Assembly: GCF_920987055.1 (NCBI RefSeq)
Contig: NZ_CAKLBX010000001.1
Coordinates: forward strand, 1,598,501 to 1,662,500
Length of the DNA: 64,000 nucleotides
Direction of reading: 5' to 3'
Source: Novosphingobium sp. CECT 9465
GTDB taxonomy: Bacteria; Pseudomonadota; Alphaproteobacteria; Sphingomonadales; Sphingomonadaceae
Below the pieces are notes generated by a model, which was not told where the DNA came from, did no database searches, and was given only the letters and a program-made list of their open reading frames with translations. The translations under genes were made by a program, and so were the position numbers. How positions within the stretch are numbered: position 1 is the stretch's first letter; the number at the start of each line of letters is the position of its first letter. Shown in pieces: positions 8,447 to 17,967 of this stretch.

Positions 8447-8539
8447 GGGTTTTCCCTCAAAAGTTCGGCAAAGCCTCTGGCGCATTGCCCTTGCGCCTGC
8501 AAGTGCGGTAACCAGATTACCGATGATGACCCAATCTTT

Positions 8540-9604
8540 ATGAACGGCCCGACGCTTTCCGACCTGACCGACCGCGCCCGCGAGATTTTCCGTCTCGTGG
8601 TGGAGGGCTATATCGCCAGCGGCAACCCGATGGGGTCGAAGGCGCTGGCAGGGTCCGGGGGCGTGAATCTTTCCCCAGCCTCCATCCGATCGGTGCTGCA
8701 GGAATTGCAGGACGCCGGCCTGCTGGCCGCACCCCACACCAGCGCGGGCCGGATGCCGACGGAGGTAGGATTGCGGCTGTTCGTGGACGGTATCATGCAG
8801 GTGGCCGAGCCGACCGCGATCGAACGCGCGCAGATCGAACGCGGGCTGACGGCGGGCGGGTCCATCGAAACCGCACTGGTGGCGGCGAGTTCGGCGCTTT
8901 CGGAACTGTCGGCGGGGGCGGCGGTGGTGATGGTGCCGCGGCGGGAACCGCGCCTGACGCACATTTCCTTCGTGCCGCTTTCCGCAGTCCGCGCCCTGGT
9001 GGTGCTGGTGGGCGAAGATGGCGGGATCGAGAATCGGGTAATAGATTTGCCCGCGCCGGTAAGCGCATCGGCGCTGGAACAGGCGGGCAATTACCTGACC
9101 AGCCGGTTGACGGGGCGGACGCTGGCCGATGCTGTGGCAGTGGTCCGGGCCGAGATCGCAGGCGGAAAGTCCGCGCTGGATGCGGTCAGTGCGGGGCTGG
9201 TCGAACGCGGCCTTGCGGTATGGAGCTTCGATGCGGCCCAGCGCCCGGTGCTGGTGGTGCGGGGCCAGGCCAACCTGCTGGACGATGCTGCGCTGCATGA
9301 CATCGAACGTGTGCGGCAATTGCTGGACGAACTGGAAAGCACCGAAGCCATCGCAGCCGTGCTGGATGCCGCGCGCGAGGCGCAGGCGACGCGCATTTTC
9401 ATCGGTAGCGAGAACCGGCTGTTCTCGCTTTCCGGCTCGTCGGTCATCGCATCGCCGTGGCGTGATGGCGATGGGCGGGTGGTCGGGGTGGTCGGCGTGA
9501 TCGGACCAACGCGGTTGAATTATGCGCGGGTCGTCCCCATGGTGGATTTCACGGCCCAGACCCTGGGCAAATTTATCGGACAAGACGGGTTTTCAAGAAA
9601 ATGA
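8540..9604 (+). CDS. hrcA: Heat-inducible transcription repressor HrcA
   Basis: DNA-binding repressor of chaperone genes that acts at CIRCE operators; 354 residues. A winged-helix domain (about 1-80; [65 protein letters not shown]) is followed by the GAF-like sensing domain and the HrcA C-terminus ([21 protein letters not shown]). It overlaps grpE by four bases (ATGA), so the two are co-translated. No CIRCE element (TTAGCACTC-N9-GAGTGCTAA) was found in this window, including before dnaK; the target is probably a groESL operon elsewhere. Confidence 0.95.
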   Translation: MNGPTLSDLTDRAREIFRLVVEGYIASGNPMGSKALAGSGGVNLSPASIRSVLQELQDAGLLAAPHTSAGRMPTEVGLRLFVDGIMQVAEPTAIERAQIERGLTAGGSIETALVAASSALSELSAGAAVVMVPRREPRLTHISFVPLSAVRALVVLVGEDGGIENRVIDLPAPVSASALEQAGNYLTSRLTGRTLADAVAVVRAEIAGGKSALDAVSAGLVERGLAVWSFDAAQRPVLVVRGQANLLDDAALHDIERVRQLLDELESTEAIAAVLDAAREAQATRIFIGSENRLFSLSGSSVIASPWRDGDGRVVGVVGVIGPTRLNYARVVPMVDFTAQTLGKFIGQDGFSRK

Positions 9605-10161
9605 GCGATAGCGATACACGCCCCACGGATGCGGAAATCGAGGCGGAACTGAAGGGTGTGCCCGAAGACATGATCGACCAGCCTTCGAAGGACGATGAAC
9701 TTGCCCGGTTGCGGGAAGACCTTGAGGCGGCAAAGCAGGACGTGCTTTACGCCAAGGCCGAAACGCAGAACGTGCGCCGCCGCATGGAAAAGGACATTGC
9801 CGATGCGCGCGCCTATGCCGCAACCGGCTTTGCTCGCGATGTGCTTTCAGTGGCTGACAATCTGGCCCGCGCCCTTGAAACGATCCCTGCCGATCTGCGC
9901 GAGGACGACAAGTTCAAGAATCTTGTCGCCGGGCTTGAGGCGACGGGGCGCGAGGTGGAAAAGGTGTTTGCAGCACACGGCATCGTCCGCATTGCCGCAA
10001 TGGGCCTGCCGCTGGATCCGCACCAGCATCAGGCGATGATCGAAATGCCGTCTGCCGATGCAGAACCGGGCACGGTTATTTCGGAATTGCAGGCAGGCTA
10101 CATGATCAAGGACCGCCTGCTGCGGCCCGCGATGGTGGCAGTGGCGAAGAAGCCGGACTGA
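9601..10161 (+). CDS. grpE: Nucleotide exchange factor GrpE
   Basis: Cochaperone that releases ADP from DnaK; 186 residues. It has an acidic N-terminus (EIEAELKGVPEDM), a long helical dimerisation region (about 38-95; DDELARLREDLEAAKQDVLYAKAETQNVRRR) and the C-terminal beta-wing with family residues GLPLDPHQHQAM and LQAGYMIKDRLLRPAMV. Translationally coupled to hrcA. DnaK and DnaJ lie 2 kb further on as a separate unit. Confidence 0.95.
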   Translation: MSDSDTRPTDAEIEAELKGVPEDMIDQPSKDDELARLREDLEAAKQDVLYAKAETQNVRRRMEKDIADARAYAATGFARDVLSVADNLARALETIPADLREDDKFKNLVAGLEATGREVEKVFAAHGIVRIAAMGLPLDPHQHQAMIEMPSADAEPGTVISELQAGYMIKDRLLRPAMVAVAKKPD

Positions 10162-10312
10162 AGTTCCCTTCATCGCGCGACCCCGCGCAGGCCGAGACTT
10201 CAGGCCTTTGCTTGTGCTTGCCGCCGCCTGAGGGATGTGCCCCGCGCGGGTTCGGATGAGGAATGCATCACTTCGCCGCACTGGCCGGAACCCTCGGCGT
10301 GATCGCGCGTCT

Positions 10313-10331
10313 TCTCCGTAAATAACGGAGA
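10313..10331 (+). promoter_or_regulatory. Hairpin that buries the ribosome binding site of the next gene
   Basis: A perfect 7-bp stem (TCTCCGT / ACGGAGA) with a 5-base loop AAATA. The 3' arm contains the GGAG Shine-Dalgarno of the lipoprotein gene, whose ATG is at 10338, seven bases downstream. A small AU-loop stem of this type could act as a zipper-like RNA thermometer or dampen translation. The pairing is seen directly; a regulatory role is inference. Confidence 0.5.
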
Positions 10332-10337
10332 CAGACA

Positions 10338-10598
10338 ATGCGCAAGATGATCATTGCCACGCTTATCATGGGTTCCGCCGTCACGCTGGGCGGCTGCGCG
10401 CGCAATTATACCGGCGAAGGCGCTGCGCTCGGCGCGGCTGTTGGCGCGGGCATCGGTGCTGCTACCGGTGGTGATATTGCGACAGGTGCCGCCATTGGCG
10501 GCGCGGTCGGTGCAGCGGGCGGGTCCCAGATCCGCAAGCGCGATGATCGCTGCTATCGCGTGGATCGCAACGGGCGGGAATACGAAGTGCGTTGCTGA
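10338..10598 (+). CDS. Glycine-zipper outer-membrane lipoprotein
   Basis: 86 residues. The N-terminal signal sequence MRKMIIATLIMGSAVTLGGC ends in a lipobox (LGGC), predicting lipidation at C20. The mature part is a glycine zipper (GEGAALGAAVGAGIGAATGG, then DIATGAAIGGAVGAAGG), as in the SmpA/OmpA-zipper and YMGG-like small lipoproteins, and closes with a Cys-containing tail (DDRCYRVDRNGREYEVRC). Probably an envelope-stress or structural lipoprotein. The ribosome binding site is GGAG within a hairpin. Convergent with the following minus-strand gene. Confidence 0.85.
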   Translation: MRKMIIATLIMGSAVTLGGCARNYTGEGAALGAAVGAGIGAATGGDIATGAAIGGAVGAAGGSQIRKRDDRCYRVDRNGREYEVRC

Positions 10599-10599
10599 T

Positions 10600-11025
10600 T
10601 CAGCACTTCTCAAGACTTTCAGCGACTTGGGTAACCTTGGCGGCCAAAGCCTGAAGCTGGTTTGCCGGAATTACGCGCTTGAAAGTGGAAAAACTGCATT
10701 TCAGGTTAGGATTGGCGAACGTAGCAAAGGCATGTTCGCCAACCTTTTCTATAATCATTGGGGAATGAACAAGATCATTTCTTAACGGAACAACGCCGGA
10801 AAGTTTGGAAAGAAGTTGATCGATCTTCTTCTTCTTATCCTCGTTCACGGCGGTGTTAGGCTGGGCTTTTCGTACTGCTTCAATCTTTGCGCCAAGCATA
10901 TCTACCTTGGTTGACACATTTAGCTTCTGCGACAAAGCATCGACAACGGCCTCTGCTCTTGCAAAAGCGTCAATTGTTCTACTGCGCCATAGATGAAGCG
11001 CATTGTCGGAAGCTGAGGTAGCCAT
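10600..11025 (-). CDS. Hypothetical helical protein, orphan
   Basis: 141 residues from the ATG at 11025 (MATSASDNALHLWRSRTIDAFARAE). Mostly helical with no membrane segment; contains a lysine cluster (NEDKKKKIDQLLSKL) and the phrase PLRNDLVHSPM, reminiscent of HEPN/RiboL-PSP-like or AbiV-like helical proteins in which an R-x4-6-H motif is catalytic. The R-N-D-L-V-H spacing fits such an R-x4-H motif, but this is only a pattern match. Composition is more AT-rich than the neighbours, and the gene interrupts an otherwise core stretch, which suggests acquisition. No partner toxin/antitoxin gene is adjacent. Confidence 0.6.
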   Translation of the reverse strand: MATSASDNALHLWRSRTIDAFARAEAVVDALSQKLNVSTKVDMLGAKIEAVRKAQPNTAVNEDKKKKIDQLLSKLSGVVPLRNDLVHSPMIIEKVGEHAFATFANPNLKCSFSTFKRVIPANQLQALAAKVTQVAESLEKC

Positions 11026-11048
11026 TTCCAAAAAATGGCAACAAAATC

Positions 11049-11543
11049 TCAAGTATTCGTAAACGGAACAACCGAGTTGAGATCAGAAAGCGACGGGGCG
11101 GCCGGATACGGCTGGCCCCGTTTTGCCATGAACCAGTGACGTACGATTTCCGCCTGCTGTTCGATGCCGTAGCGATCGAACGGCTGCCCTTTCCGGTAGG
11201 TATAATCGTACCGGCTGAATGGATGGCGCATGAACGGCAACCACCAGCGGCCCCGCTGCTGGGCTTGCCAGACATGGACCATCTCGTGGATGAAAAGTCC
11301 TTGCGCCGGAAGTGCGGCGCAGGAGAAATCGTCGCAATAGCGTGTGCAGGCGGGCGCGAAATGGATATGACCCATCGGCGCCATCACCGTGCCGGTCGGC
11401 TGGAACGGGAACCAGCGGCGGCGGCGGATGCGGACTTGATCAGCATCTATCGCCCTGCCGAAAACTTCGGAAACAAGCGCCCGTTCGCCGCGTGTCAACG
11501 GACGTTCCCCGCCCGGTGGGCAGAGCGCGCCGTTAGCCTTCAC
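11049..11543 (-). CDS. Vgr-related zincin-like protein
   Basis: 164 residues, of the type annotated in sphingomonads as 'vgr related protein'. It has an HEMVHVWQ motif near residue 86, which fits an HExxH zinc-metalloprotease-like helix, within a sequence rich in Trp, Arg and Tyr (GRWWLPFMRHPFSRYDYTY). No signal peptide is evident. The start overlaps the stop of the upstream copper-chaperone gene (ATGA), so the two are probably co-expressed. Whether it has protease activity is unknown. Confidence 0.75.
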   Translation of the reverse strand: MKANGALCPPGGERPLTRGERALVSEVFGRAIDADQVRIRRRRWFPFQPTGTVMAPMGHIHFAPACTRYCDDFSCAALPAQGLFIHEMVHVWQAQQRGRWWLPFMRHPFSRYDYTYRKGQPFDRYGIEQQAEIVRHWFMAKRGQPYPAAPSLSDLNSVVPFTNT

Positions 11544-12088
11544 ATCCGGCTCATGTCGTGGTCCATGTCGGACTCGTCATGGGCTTGGCCCGTATCCTTT
11601 CCACCGATGGCTTCGATTGTCGCTGGAACGCTGGCCTTGTCGCCATTGTCCAGTGTGATGGTGATTTCGGTTGTCCCGCCGGCCACCAGCGTGTCATCAA
11701 GATTGAACAGCATCACATGCAGGCCGCCGGGTTTGAATGCGGTCGCCTTGCCGGTTTCCAGCGCTACTTCGTCTATCGGGCGCATCGAGGAAATGCCGTC
11801 TTCGGTCACCGTCTCATGCATTTCCGATCGTTCTACGCCTTCGACATAGACGCCTGCGATCTTGCGCGCCGGACCGCTGCCCTGGGATACGGTGAAGTAG
11901 GCTGCTCCCGGTGATCCGGGAAGGGCGGGCAGGCGCACGACCGCATCGGTGAGTGTGACGCCGGGCGCATTTTCGGGCGTGGCGTCGGCGGATTGGCTAG
12001 CGGCAGCGGTCGGACCATCCGAATTCTGGCCGCAACCTGAAAGGATCAGGGCCATGGCGGACAGTCCCGCGAACATCACCTTGCGCAT
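11540..12088 (-). CDS. PCu(A)C-family periplasmic copper-chaperone lipoprotein
   Basis: 182 residues from the ATG at 12088. The signal sequence MRKVMFAGLSAMALILSGC carries a lipobox (LSGC). The domain follows PCuAC: an early methionine/histidine site (RSEMHETV), a methionine about ten residues on (ISSMRPI) and the H-x-M close (GGLHVMLFNL), which together bind Cu(I) for delivery to cytochrome oxidase. A His/Met/Asp-rich C-terminal tail (HDESDMDHDMSRM) adds potential metal ligands. The gene is separated from the divergent dnaK by about 170 bp. Confidence 0.88.
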   Translation of the reverse strand: MRKVMFAGLSAMALILSGCGQNSDGPTAAASQSADATPENAPGVTLTDAVVRLPALPGSPGAAYFTVSQGSGPARKIAGVYVEGVERSEMHETVTEDGISSMRPIDEVALETGKATAFKPGGLHVMLFNLDDTLVAGGTTEITITLDNGDKASVPATIEAIGGKDTGQAHDESDMDHDMSRM

Positions 12089-12139
12089 AGCTATCGACTC
12101 CTCATGCAATATTGCATCACCCGGTAAGCGCACGGGGGC

Positions 12140-12167
12140 CTTGTGCCAAGCGGAACCACACCTATAT
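12140..12167 (+). promoter_or_regulatory. RpoH (sigma-32) heat-shock promoter of dnaKJ
   Basis: CTTG at 12140-12143, a 17-base spacer, then CCTATAT at 12161-12167. This fits the alphaproteobacterial RpoH consensus CTTG-N17/18-CYTATNT exactly and lies about 90 bp upstream of the dnaK start. It explains how dnaK-dnaJ would be heat induced without a CIRCE element. The match is seen in the sequence; use in vivo is inferred. Confidence 0.75.
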
Positions 12168-12257
12168 CGCCGTCAATCGAGCCGCGTTCGGCGGTCTGCC
12201 CGGCAGGGGGACTTGCCTCACCTCGCGGTGTCCTGAATGGAAGGAATTGGGGAAACC

Positions 12258-14165
12258 ATGGCTAAAGTTATCGGTATCGATCTGGGTACGACCAACAGCT
12301 GCGTTGCAGTGATGGATGGCGGTACGCCCAAGGTCATTGAAAATTCGGAAGGTGCGCGCACCACGCCGTCGATCGTCGCCTTCACCAAGGATGGTGAACG
12401 CCTGATCGGCCAGCCTGCCAAGCGCCAGGCTGTCACCAACCCGGACAACACGATTTTCGCGGTAAAGCGCCTGATCGGCCGCCGCTTTGACGATCCGATT
12501 ACGCACAAGGATACGGAACTCGTCCCCTACACCATCACCAAGGGCAAGAATGGCGATGCCTGGGTCAAGGCCGGTGGCCAGGACTACAGCCCTTCGCAGA
12601 TCAGCGCGTTCACGCTGCAGAAGATGAAGGAAACCGCCGAGGCTTATCTTGGCGAGACCGTCACGCAGGCCGTGATCACGGTTCCGGCCTACTTCAACGA
12701 CGCGCAGCGCCAGGCGACCAAGGACGCCGGGCAGATCGCAGGTCTTGAAGTGCTGCGCATCATCAACGAACCGACGGCGGCCGCGCTGGCCTATGGTCTC
12801 GACAAGCAGGACGGTAAGACCATCGCGGTCTATGACCTTGGCGGCGGCACCTTCGATATCTCCGTGCTGGAAATCGGCGACGGCGTGTTCGAAGTGAAGA
12901 GCACCAACGGCGATACGTTCCTGGGCGGTGAAGACTTTGATACGGTCGTGGTCGAATACCTCGCCGACAAGTTCAAGGCGAAGGAAAACATGGACCTGCG
13001 CGGCGACAAGCTCGCCCTGCAGCGCCTGAAGGAAGCGGCTGAAAAGGCGAAGATCGAGCTGTCTTCGGCCCAGACCACCGAGATCAACCTGCCGTTCATT
13101 ACCGCCCGCATGGAAGGTGGATCGACCACCCCGCTCCATCTGGTGGAAACGATCACGCGTTCGGATCTTGAAAAGCTGGTCGCAGGCCTGATCCAGCGCA
13201 CGCTTGCTCCGTGCAAGAAGGCGCTCGAAGATGCCGGCGTCACCGCCAAGGATATCGACGAAGTCGTCCTTGTGGGCGGCATGACCCGTATGCCCAAGGT
13301 GCGCGAAGCGGTGAAGGAGTTCTTCGGCAAGGAACCGCACACCGGCGTTAACCCCGACGAAGTCGTTGCCATGGGCGCGGCCATTCAGGCCGGCGTTCTT
13401 CAGGGTGACGTCAAGGACGTGCTGCTGCTGGACGTGACCCCGCTTTCGCTGGGCATCGAGACGCTGGGCGGCATCATGACGCGCATGATCGATCGCAACA
13501 CCACGATCCCGACCAAGAAGAGCCAGGTCTATTCGACCGCCGAGGACAATCAGCAGGCGGTGACGATCCGGGTGTTCCAGGGCGAGCGCGAAATGGCGCA
13601 GGACAACAAGCTGCTTGGCCAGTTCGACCTTGTCGGCATTCCGCCCGCACGGCGCGGTGTGCCGCAGATCGAGGTGACGTTCGACATCGACGCGAACGGC
13701 ATCGTCAACGTCAGCGCCAAGGACAAGGGCACCGGCAAGGAACAGCAGATCCGCATCCAGGCTTCGGGCGGGCTTTCGGACGCAGACATCGACCAGATGG
13801 TCCGCGATGCCGAGAAGTTTGCCGACGAAGACAAGAAGCGGCGCGCAGAAGCCGAGGCGAAGAACAACGCCGAAAGCCTGATCCATGCCACCGAACGCCA
13901 GCTTGAAGAGAATGGCGACAAGATCGATGCTTCGCTGAAGGCTGAGATCGAAGCGGCCATTGCCGAAGCCAAGACGGCGGTCGAAGGTGGCAATGCCGAT
14001 GAGATGACTGCCAAGACGCAAGCGTTGACCGACAAGGCCATGAAGATGGGCCAGGCGATCTATGAGAAGGAGCAGGCTGCCGCTTCGTCTCCGGGTGCTG
14101 AAGCACCGAAGGCCGACGACGATGTGGTCGACGCCGAGTTTTCGGAAGTCGACGACACCAAGTGA
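12258..14165 (+). CDS. dnaK: Molecular chaperone DnaK (Hsp70)
   Basis: 635 residues from the ATG at 12258 ([19 protein letters not shown]). The nucleotide-binding domain (1-380) shows [23 protein letters not shown] and [24 protein letters not shown]. The substrate-binding domain ([14 protein letters not shown] onward) and helical lid follow, ending in an acidic tail ([16 protein letters not shown]) of the EEVD-like bacterial type. Works with DnaJ (next gene) and GrpE (upstream unit) in protein folding. Expressed from the RpoH-type promoter at 12140-12167. Confidence 0.98.
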   Translation: MAKVIGIDLGTTNSCVAVMDGGTPKVIENSEGARTTPSIVAFTKDGERLIGQPAKRQAVTNPDNTIFAVKRLIGRRFDDPITHKDTELVPYTITKGKNGDAWVKAGGQDYSPSQISAFTLQKMKETAEAYLGETVTQAVITVPAYFNDAQRQATKDAGQIAGLEVLRIINEPTAAALAYGLDKQDGKTIAVYDLGGGTFDISVLEIGDGVFEVKSTNGDTFLGGEDFDTVVVEYLADKFKAKENMDLRGDKLALQRLKEAAEKAKIELSSAQTTEINLPFITARMEGGSTTPLHLVETITRSDLEKLVAGLIQRTLAPCKKALEDAGVTAKDIDEVVLVGGMTRMPKVREAVKEFFGKEPHTGVNPDEVVAMGAAIQAGVLQGDVKDVLLLDVTPLSLGIETLGGIMTRMIDRNTTIPTKKSQVYSTAEDNQQAVTIRVFQGEREMAQDNKLLGQFDLVGIPPARRGVPQIEVTFDIDANGIVNVSAKDKGTGKEQQIRIQASGGLSDADIDQMVRDAEKFADEDKKRRAEAEAKNNAESLIHATERQLEENGDKIDASLKAEIEAAIAEAKTAVEGGNADEMTAKTQALTDKAMKMGQAIYEKEQAAASSPGAEAPKADDDVVDAEFSEVDDTK

Positions 14166-14237
14166 TGTTGCGATGAACCAGACCCGTCGCCTGCGCAAAG
14201 GTGCTGGCGGCGGGTCGTTATTTGTCAGGGAAACGCA

Positions 14238-15374
14238 ATGTCGACCGAGATCGACTTTTACGAATTGCTCCAGGTAGATCGCACCGCCGACGACAAGGTG
14301 CTGAAGTCTGCCTATCGCAAGCTGGCGATGGTCCACCACCCGGACAAGAATCCCGGTTGCGCGGAATCCGAAGCGAAATTCAAGCAGATCAACGAGGCTT
14401 ATGCCTGCCTGTCCGATCCGCAGAAGCGGGCGGCCTATGATCGCTATGGCCATGCCGCGTTCCAGCAGGGTGGCGGAGGCAATCCCGGCGGCTTTGGTGG
14501 CGGCGGCGATTTCGGTGACATCGGCGATATATTCGAAACGATTTTTGGCGGCGCATTCAGCGGCGGTGGCGGGCGCCAGCAGGCGCGGCGCGGCGCGGAT
14601 TTGCGCTATGACATGGAAATCAGCCTCGAAGACGCCTTCCACGGCAAGGATGCCGAGATCGCGGTCGAGGTTTCGCAGACCTGCGAGCCTTGCGCCGGAT
14701 CGGGCGCGACGCCCGGCACTTCGGCACGACGCTGCAACTTGTGCAAGGGCCACGGCAAGGTCCGGGCGCAACAGGGCTTTTTCATGGTCGAAAGGCCATG
14801 CCCTACCTGCCATGGCCGGGGCGAGGTCATCGAAAGTCCATGCAAGCATTGCCGGGGCGAAGGCCGCGTCGATGCCGAGCAGAAGTTGCAGGTCAATATT
14901 CCCGCAGGTGTCGACAACGGCACGCGCATCCGGCTGGCGGGCAAGGGCGAGGCCGGGCCGTTCGGCGCGCCGGCAGGCGATCTTTACATATTCCTGCACG
15001 TCCAGCGGCATCGCGTGTTCGAGCGCGATGGCACCACGCTGCTGACGCGCTGCCCGATCAGCTTCACCAAGGCGGCGCTGGGCGGCGAAGTCGAAATTCC
15101 GGGCATGGACGGCAGAGTCCACACCATCGAGATTCCGGCAGGCATCCAGTCCGGCAAGCAATTGCGCAAGCGCGGTGCGGGCATGCCTGTGTTGCAAGGG
15201 CGCGGCGTGGGTGATCTGGTCGTGGAAATCCAGGTGGAAACGCCAAGCAAGCTGTCTGCCCGCCAGAAGGAATTGCTGCGCGAATTCCAGGCCACCGAAA
15301 CCGGCGAGGAATGCCCGCAGTCCAAGGGGTTCTTCGAACGGATCAAGAGCGTCTGGACCGATCTTACGGAGTAG
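14238..15374 (+). CDS. dnaJ: Chaperone DnaJ (Hsp40)
   Basis: 378 residues, full type-I architecture: J domain (1-70) with the HPD motif in [10 protein letters not shown]; Gly/Phe linker ([16 protein letters not shown]); zinc-finger region with four CxxC repeats (CEPC, CNLC, CPTC, CKHC); C-terminal substrate-binding domains ([21 protein letters not shown]). It stimulates the DnaK ATPase and presents substrates. It lies 72 bases after dnaK; a GC-rich hairpin in the gap (around 14180-14218) could reduce read-through. A 13-bp hairpin follows the stop. Confidence 0.97.
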   Translation: MSTEIDFYELLQVDRTADDKVLKSAYRKLAMVHHPDKNPGCAESEAKFKQINEAYACLSDPQKRAAYDRYGHAAFQQGGGGNPGGFGGGGDFGDIGDIFETIFGGAFSGGGGRQQARRGADLRYDMEISLEDAFHGKDAEIAVEVSQTCEPCAGSGATPGTSARRCNLCKGHGKVRAQQGFFMVERPCPTCHGRGEVIESPCKHCRGEGRVDAEQKLQVNIPAGVDNGTRIRLAGKGEAGPFGAPAGDLYIFLHVQRHRVFERDGTTLLTRCPISFTKAALGGEVEIPGMDGRVHTIEIPAGIQSGKQLRKRGAGMPVLQGRGVGDLVVEIQVETPSKLSARQKELLREFQATETGEECPQSKGFFERIKSVWTDLTE

Positions 15375-15379
15375 GGAAT

Positions 15380-15413
15380 TTGCTGCGCTCCCCCGATCGC
15401 GGGAGCGCAGCAA
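15380..15413. terminator. Bidirectional hairpin between dnaJ and the patatin gene
   Basis: Perfect 13-bp inverted repeat (TTGCTGCGCTCCC / GGGAGCGCAGCAA) with an 8-base loop, placed between two convergent stop codons. Neither side has a long T run, so it may act as a Rho-assisted or mRNA-end-protecting structure serving both genes. Confidence 0.65.
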
Positions 15414-15417
15414 TCGG

Positions 15418-17730
15418 TCAATCCGGCAGTGCCGCAACCACCTCCGCCCTGATCCGGGCGATCAGTTCAGGTTCCGCAACAAGGCGGCCTTCCTCCTCTT
15501 CCAGAATGGCAAGGAAGGCGTCGCGCTTGAACGCGCGTATCACGGGGTCGGGGAGGGGTACTTCCACCGTCGAAGCGATCAGGTCGATCATGCGTTCCGC
15601 CCCGTGCAGGCGGCCCCACAGATAATCGTTCTCGCGATAGGCCCTGCTGAAGAACGCGCCGAAATTGAAGAATTCGACACCGCGCAAGCAGGCAAATGTT
15701 CCGCCCTTGCGGATCGACGTGGCATCGTCAGGCGATATGCGATCGACCTTGATCGAATCAAACTCGTTCATGCCTTCGCCCTGCAGCAAGGGCAGGGTGG
15801 CGATGTCATAGAACGGAAAGCCGAGGTAGGCGTGGAGGAAGCGGCGGCGCAACGGTTTGTCCATGCTGTCGAGCGCGGCGACGAGTATCGAATCCACCTG
15901 CAGGTCCAGCCCGACAAGATCGCGCCGCGTGGCGATGGCGGCGAGCACCGCTCCCGGATCGACCATGGCCACGCTTGCTGTTTCGGCAAAACCCGGTCCC
16001 AGACCTTCAGCGGTTTCGCGCCCCTGATAGAGCGCCTGGGCGCGGTAGACCGCATCGCGGGCAGCCTCGCGGGCGGCAACAGATATATCTTCGCCCAGTT
16101 CCCATTCGTGTGTCAGGCGCCGGGCCAGCAGCTTCAGCCTGCGGATCCGAAACGCAATGTCGTGTGTGCGAAAAAATTCTATCGCCTGATCGGTTGCGCC
16201 GCCGTGAGTGCCGGAAAGGTCGCCAAGTCCGGCTTGGGTCAGATGTCCCCATAACACCCGTTCGATGGCGGCGGCGGGGGCCGATTGGGGTGCGGCTTCA
16301 TGGATCAGTTCTGCCAGACTTGCGATGATGCCGGCCAGTTTGGTCTGCGCATAGCTGTGATAGGCAAAGCCTGAACGCTCTGCCGCGGCTTGTTGCGCCT
16401 TGTTGCGCCATGACGTCAGGCGGCGGGCTGAAGGCCTGTCGAAGAACAGTGTGCGGCCAAACAGACCTTCGACGGTTTCCTCGATTTCGGGACGCAGTGC
16501 TTCGACGATGGTGCGCAGGCGCGCGCGCTGGCGTGACTGGCGTTCGAGCATTTCCAGATTGTCGCGGATCGGCTGTTCGCGCGGGATCGATGACAGCGAG
16601 CCGAAAATCGCCGAGAAGAAGCCTACCGTCCGCCCGCCCCTGGGGGCGATGCGCATGTGATCGGGGCTGGGGTCAATATAGACGAAGCGGCGGTCCACTT
16701 CGCGCCGCGCCGGGCGATCGCGCAGCACGCCGATGGCCTGCGCGAAGGGACGGTTGACCAGCACTGCGCCGTCAACCAGCGCGACATTGCCGATGTCGCC
16801 GCGCTTCCAGTGGCTTGGCATGATGCGCTGAAGAAAGCGATCTCTGCCCGGCCAAGCTGCCTGGCGTTCCTGCACCAATCCGTCGATCTCCTCAACCAGC
16901 AGTGGCGGGAACGCGCCGGGAAAGCTGGCGGTGGAACGCGCTGCCAGAACCAGTTCGGGGAAAGGCGCCAGATCGCGCGGTCCGCTGCGGCTGGCGGTGT
17001 GGCGGAAGGCGATGGACAGGCGGTGTTCGCTTTCCACCACTGTCGCCGGACTGTTGAGCCGGATCTCTTCAAGGTGGCCGTTGAAATCGGTTGCGGTTAC
17101 CAGCAGATCGATCGGGTGTCCGTCGGGCAGCAGCGGATCCCCCTCTGGCGCGGCCTTCATCGCATCGAGCGCATCGGCGATCATTCGTGAAAATCCGATG
17201 CCGCTGAATGGCGGGGCGAACCACCGCGCGCGGATCAAACGTGAAACCTTGCGCCGCACTTCCGAACGGGTTTGCGGCGCGACCGTGCTGCTGACGACGT
17301 TGCCGGGGCGCTTGAGCACGAACCACACCAGCGGCTGCGCCCAGAACTTCGCGAAGCGTCCCCACGGCTTGGCGTCTGGATCGAGCAACACATCGATGTC
17401 GGCGCGTTCCAGCCACATCGCGGTGAGCGGTTCGAGGCTTTGTCCGGTGGCGACGGCTTGCGCAAGGAATACGCCGTTGATGCCGCCCGCGCTGGCGCCG
17501 GAGATGATGTCGGGCAGAAGCCGCAGGCGCAAGTCGCGGGTGAGGGCGATTTCTTCGAACAGGCGGAGATATACACCCGCAACCCCGCCCACATTGTCGC
17601 TTTGCGGGCAATGGAACGCGCGACTGGCGCGGGTTGCATGCCACAGTTCCTTCGTCACGCCGTGCATGTACACCGCGAGGCTGATGCCGCCGTAGCAGAC
17701 GAGCGCTATGCGCAATTCTTTCTGCCGCAT
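15418..17730 (-). CDS. Patatin-like phospholipase/acyl hydrolase (DUF3376-type)
   Basis: 770 residues. Patatin Ser-Asp dyad elements are visible: the oxyanion-like start IALVCYGGISLAVYMHGVTKEL, the nucleophile elbow GASAGG (PDIISGASAGGINGVFL) and the D-G-[AG] motif (VALVDGAVLVNRPF). The extended length and C-terminal helical part (YLGFPFYDIATLPLLQGEGMNEFD) match the patatin-related TIGR03607/DUF3376 group. Probably lipid acyl hydrolysis at the membrane; substrate unknown. Starts at the ATG at 17730; convergent with dnaJ and divergent from the sugar-transferase gene. Confidence 0.85.
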   Translation of the reverse strand: MRQKELRIALVCYGGISLAVYMHGVTKELWHATRASRAFHCPQSDNVGGVAGVYLRLFEEIALTRDLRLRLLPDIISGASAGGINGVFLAQAVATGQSLEPLTAMWLERADIDVLLDPDAKPWGRFAKFWAQPLVWFVLKRPGNVVSSTVAPQTRSEVRRKVSRLIRARWFAPPFSGIGFSRMIADALDAMKAAPEGDPLLPDGHPIDLLVTATDFNGHLEEIRLNSPATVVESEHRLSIAFRHTASRSGPRDLAPFPELVLAARSTASFPGAFPPLLVEEIDGLVQERQAAWPGRDRFLQRIMPSHWKRGDIGNVALVDGAVLVNRPFAQAIGVLRDRPARREVDRRFVYIDPSPDHMRIAPRGGRTVGFFSAIFGSLSSIPREQPIRDNLEMLERQSRQRARLRTIVEALRPEIEETVEGLFGRTLFFDRPSARRLTSWRNKAQQAAAERSGFAYHSYAQTKLAGIIASLAELIHEAAPQSAPAAAIERVLWGHLTQAGLGDLSGTHGGATDQAIEFFRTHDIAFRIRRLKLLARRLTHEWELGEDISVAAREAARDAVYRAQALYQGRETAEGLGPGFAETASVAMVDPGAVLAAIATRRDLVGLDLQVDSILVAALDSMDKPLRRRFLHAYLGFPFYDIATLPLLQGEGMNEFDSIKVDRISPDDATSIRKGGTFACLRGVEFFNFGAFFSRAYRENDYLWGRLHGAERMIDLIASTVEVPLPDPVIRAFKRDAFLAILEEEEGRLVAEPELIARIRAEVVAALPD

Positions 17731-17967
17731 GTGTGCAGCATGGCAGGGATAAGCGTTGCGTTCCAGTACGATATTGTACCACGTTGCTGTAAAATCAGCC
17801 GACAGACGATTTAGGCAGTGTAAGATAAATATCTGAAATATTGAAATAAATAAGAAATTTTGGCGAAGTGGGCGGTTGTCAGATTTACCGACGCTTTACT
17901 CTTTCGCCCTAAGGCTCTCAGCCAGGGCCTGCTTCCGGGCCTGCCAAGGGTATCGAGCGCCGGTGCG

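Noticed and set aside
8447..8539. Possible RpoH promoter before hrcA (CTTG-N18-CCAGATT)
   Set aside because: The -10 part matches the consensus poorly; the dnaK site is far better.
8447..9583. Upstream in-frame extension of rph to 616 codons
   Set aside because: It runs antisense through hrcA; RNase PH has its conserved N-terminus at 8446.
12162..15437. Open frame of 1,091 codons antisense to dnaK and dnaJ
   Set aside because: A by-product of strong codon bias in the chaperone genes; the product is a low-complexity Arg/Leu/Asp mixture without domains.
17760..17967. Possible -24/-12 promoter before the PEP-CTERM sugar transferase
   Set aside because: No GG-N10-GC pair with the right context; only a partial TGGC word at about 17862.
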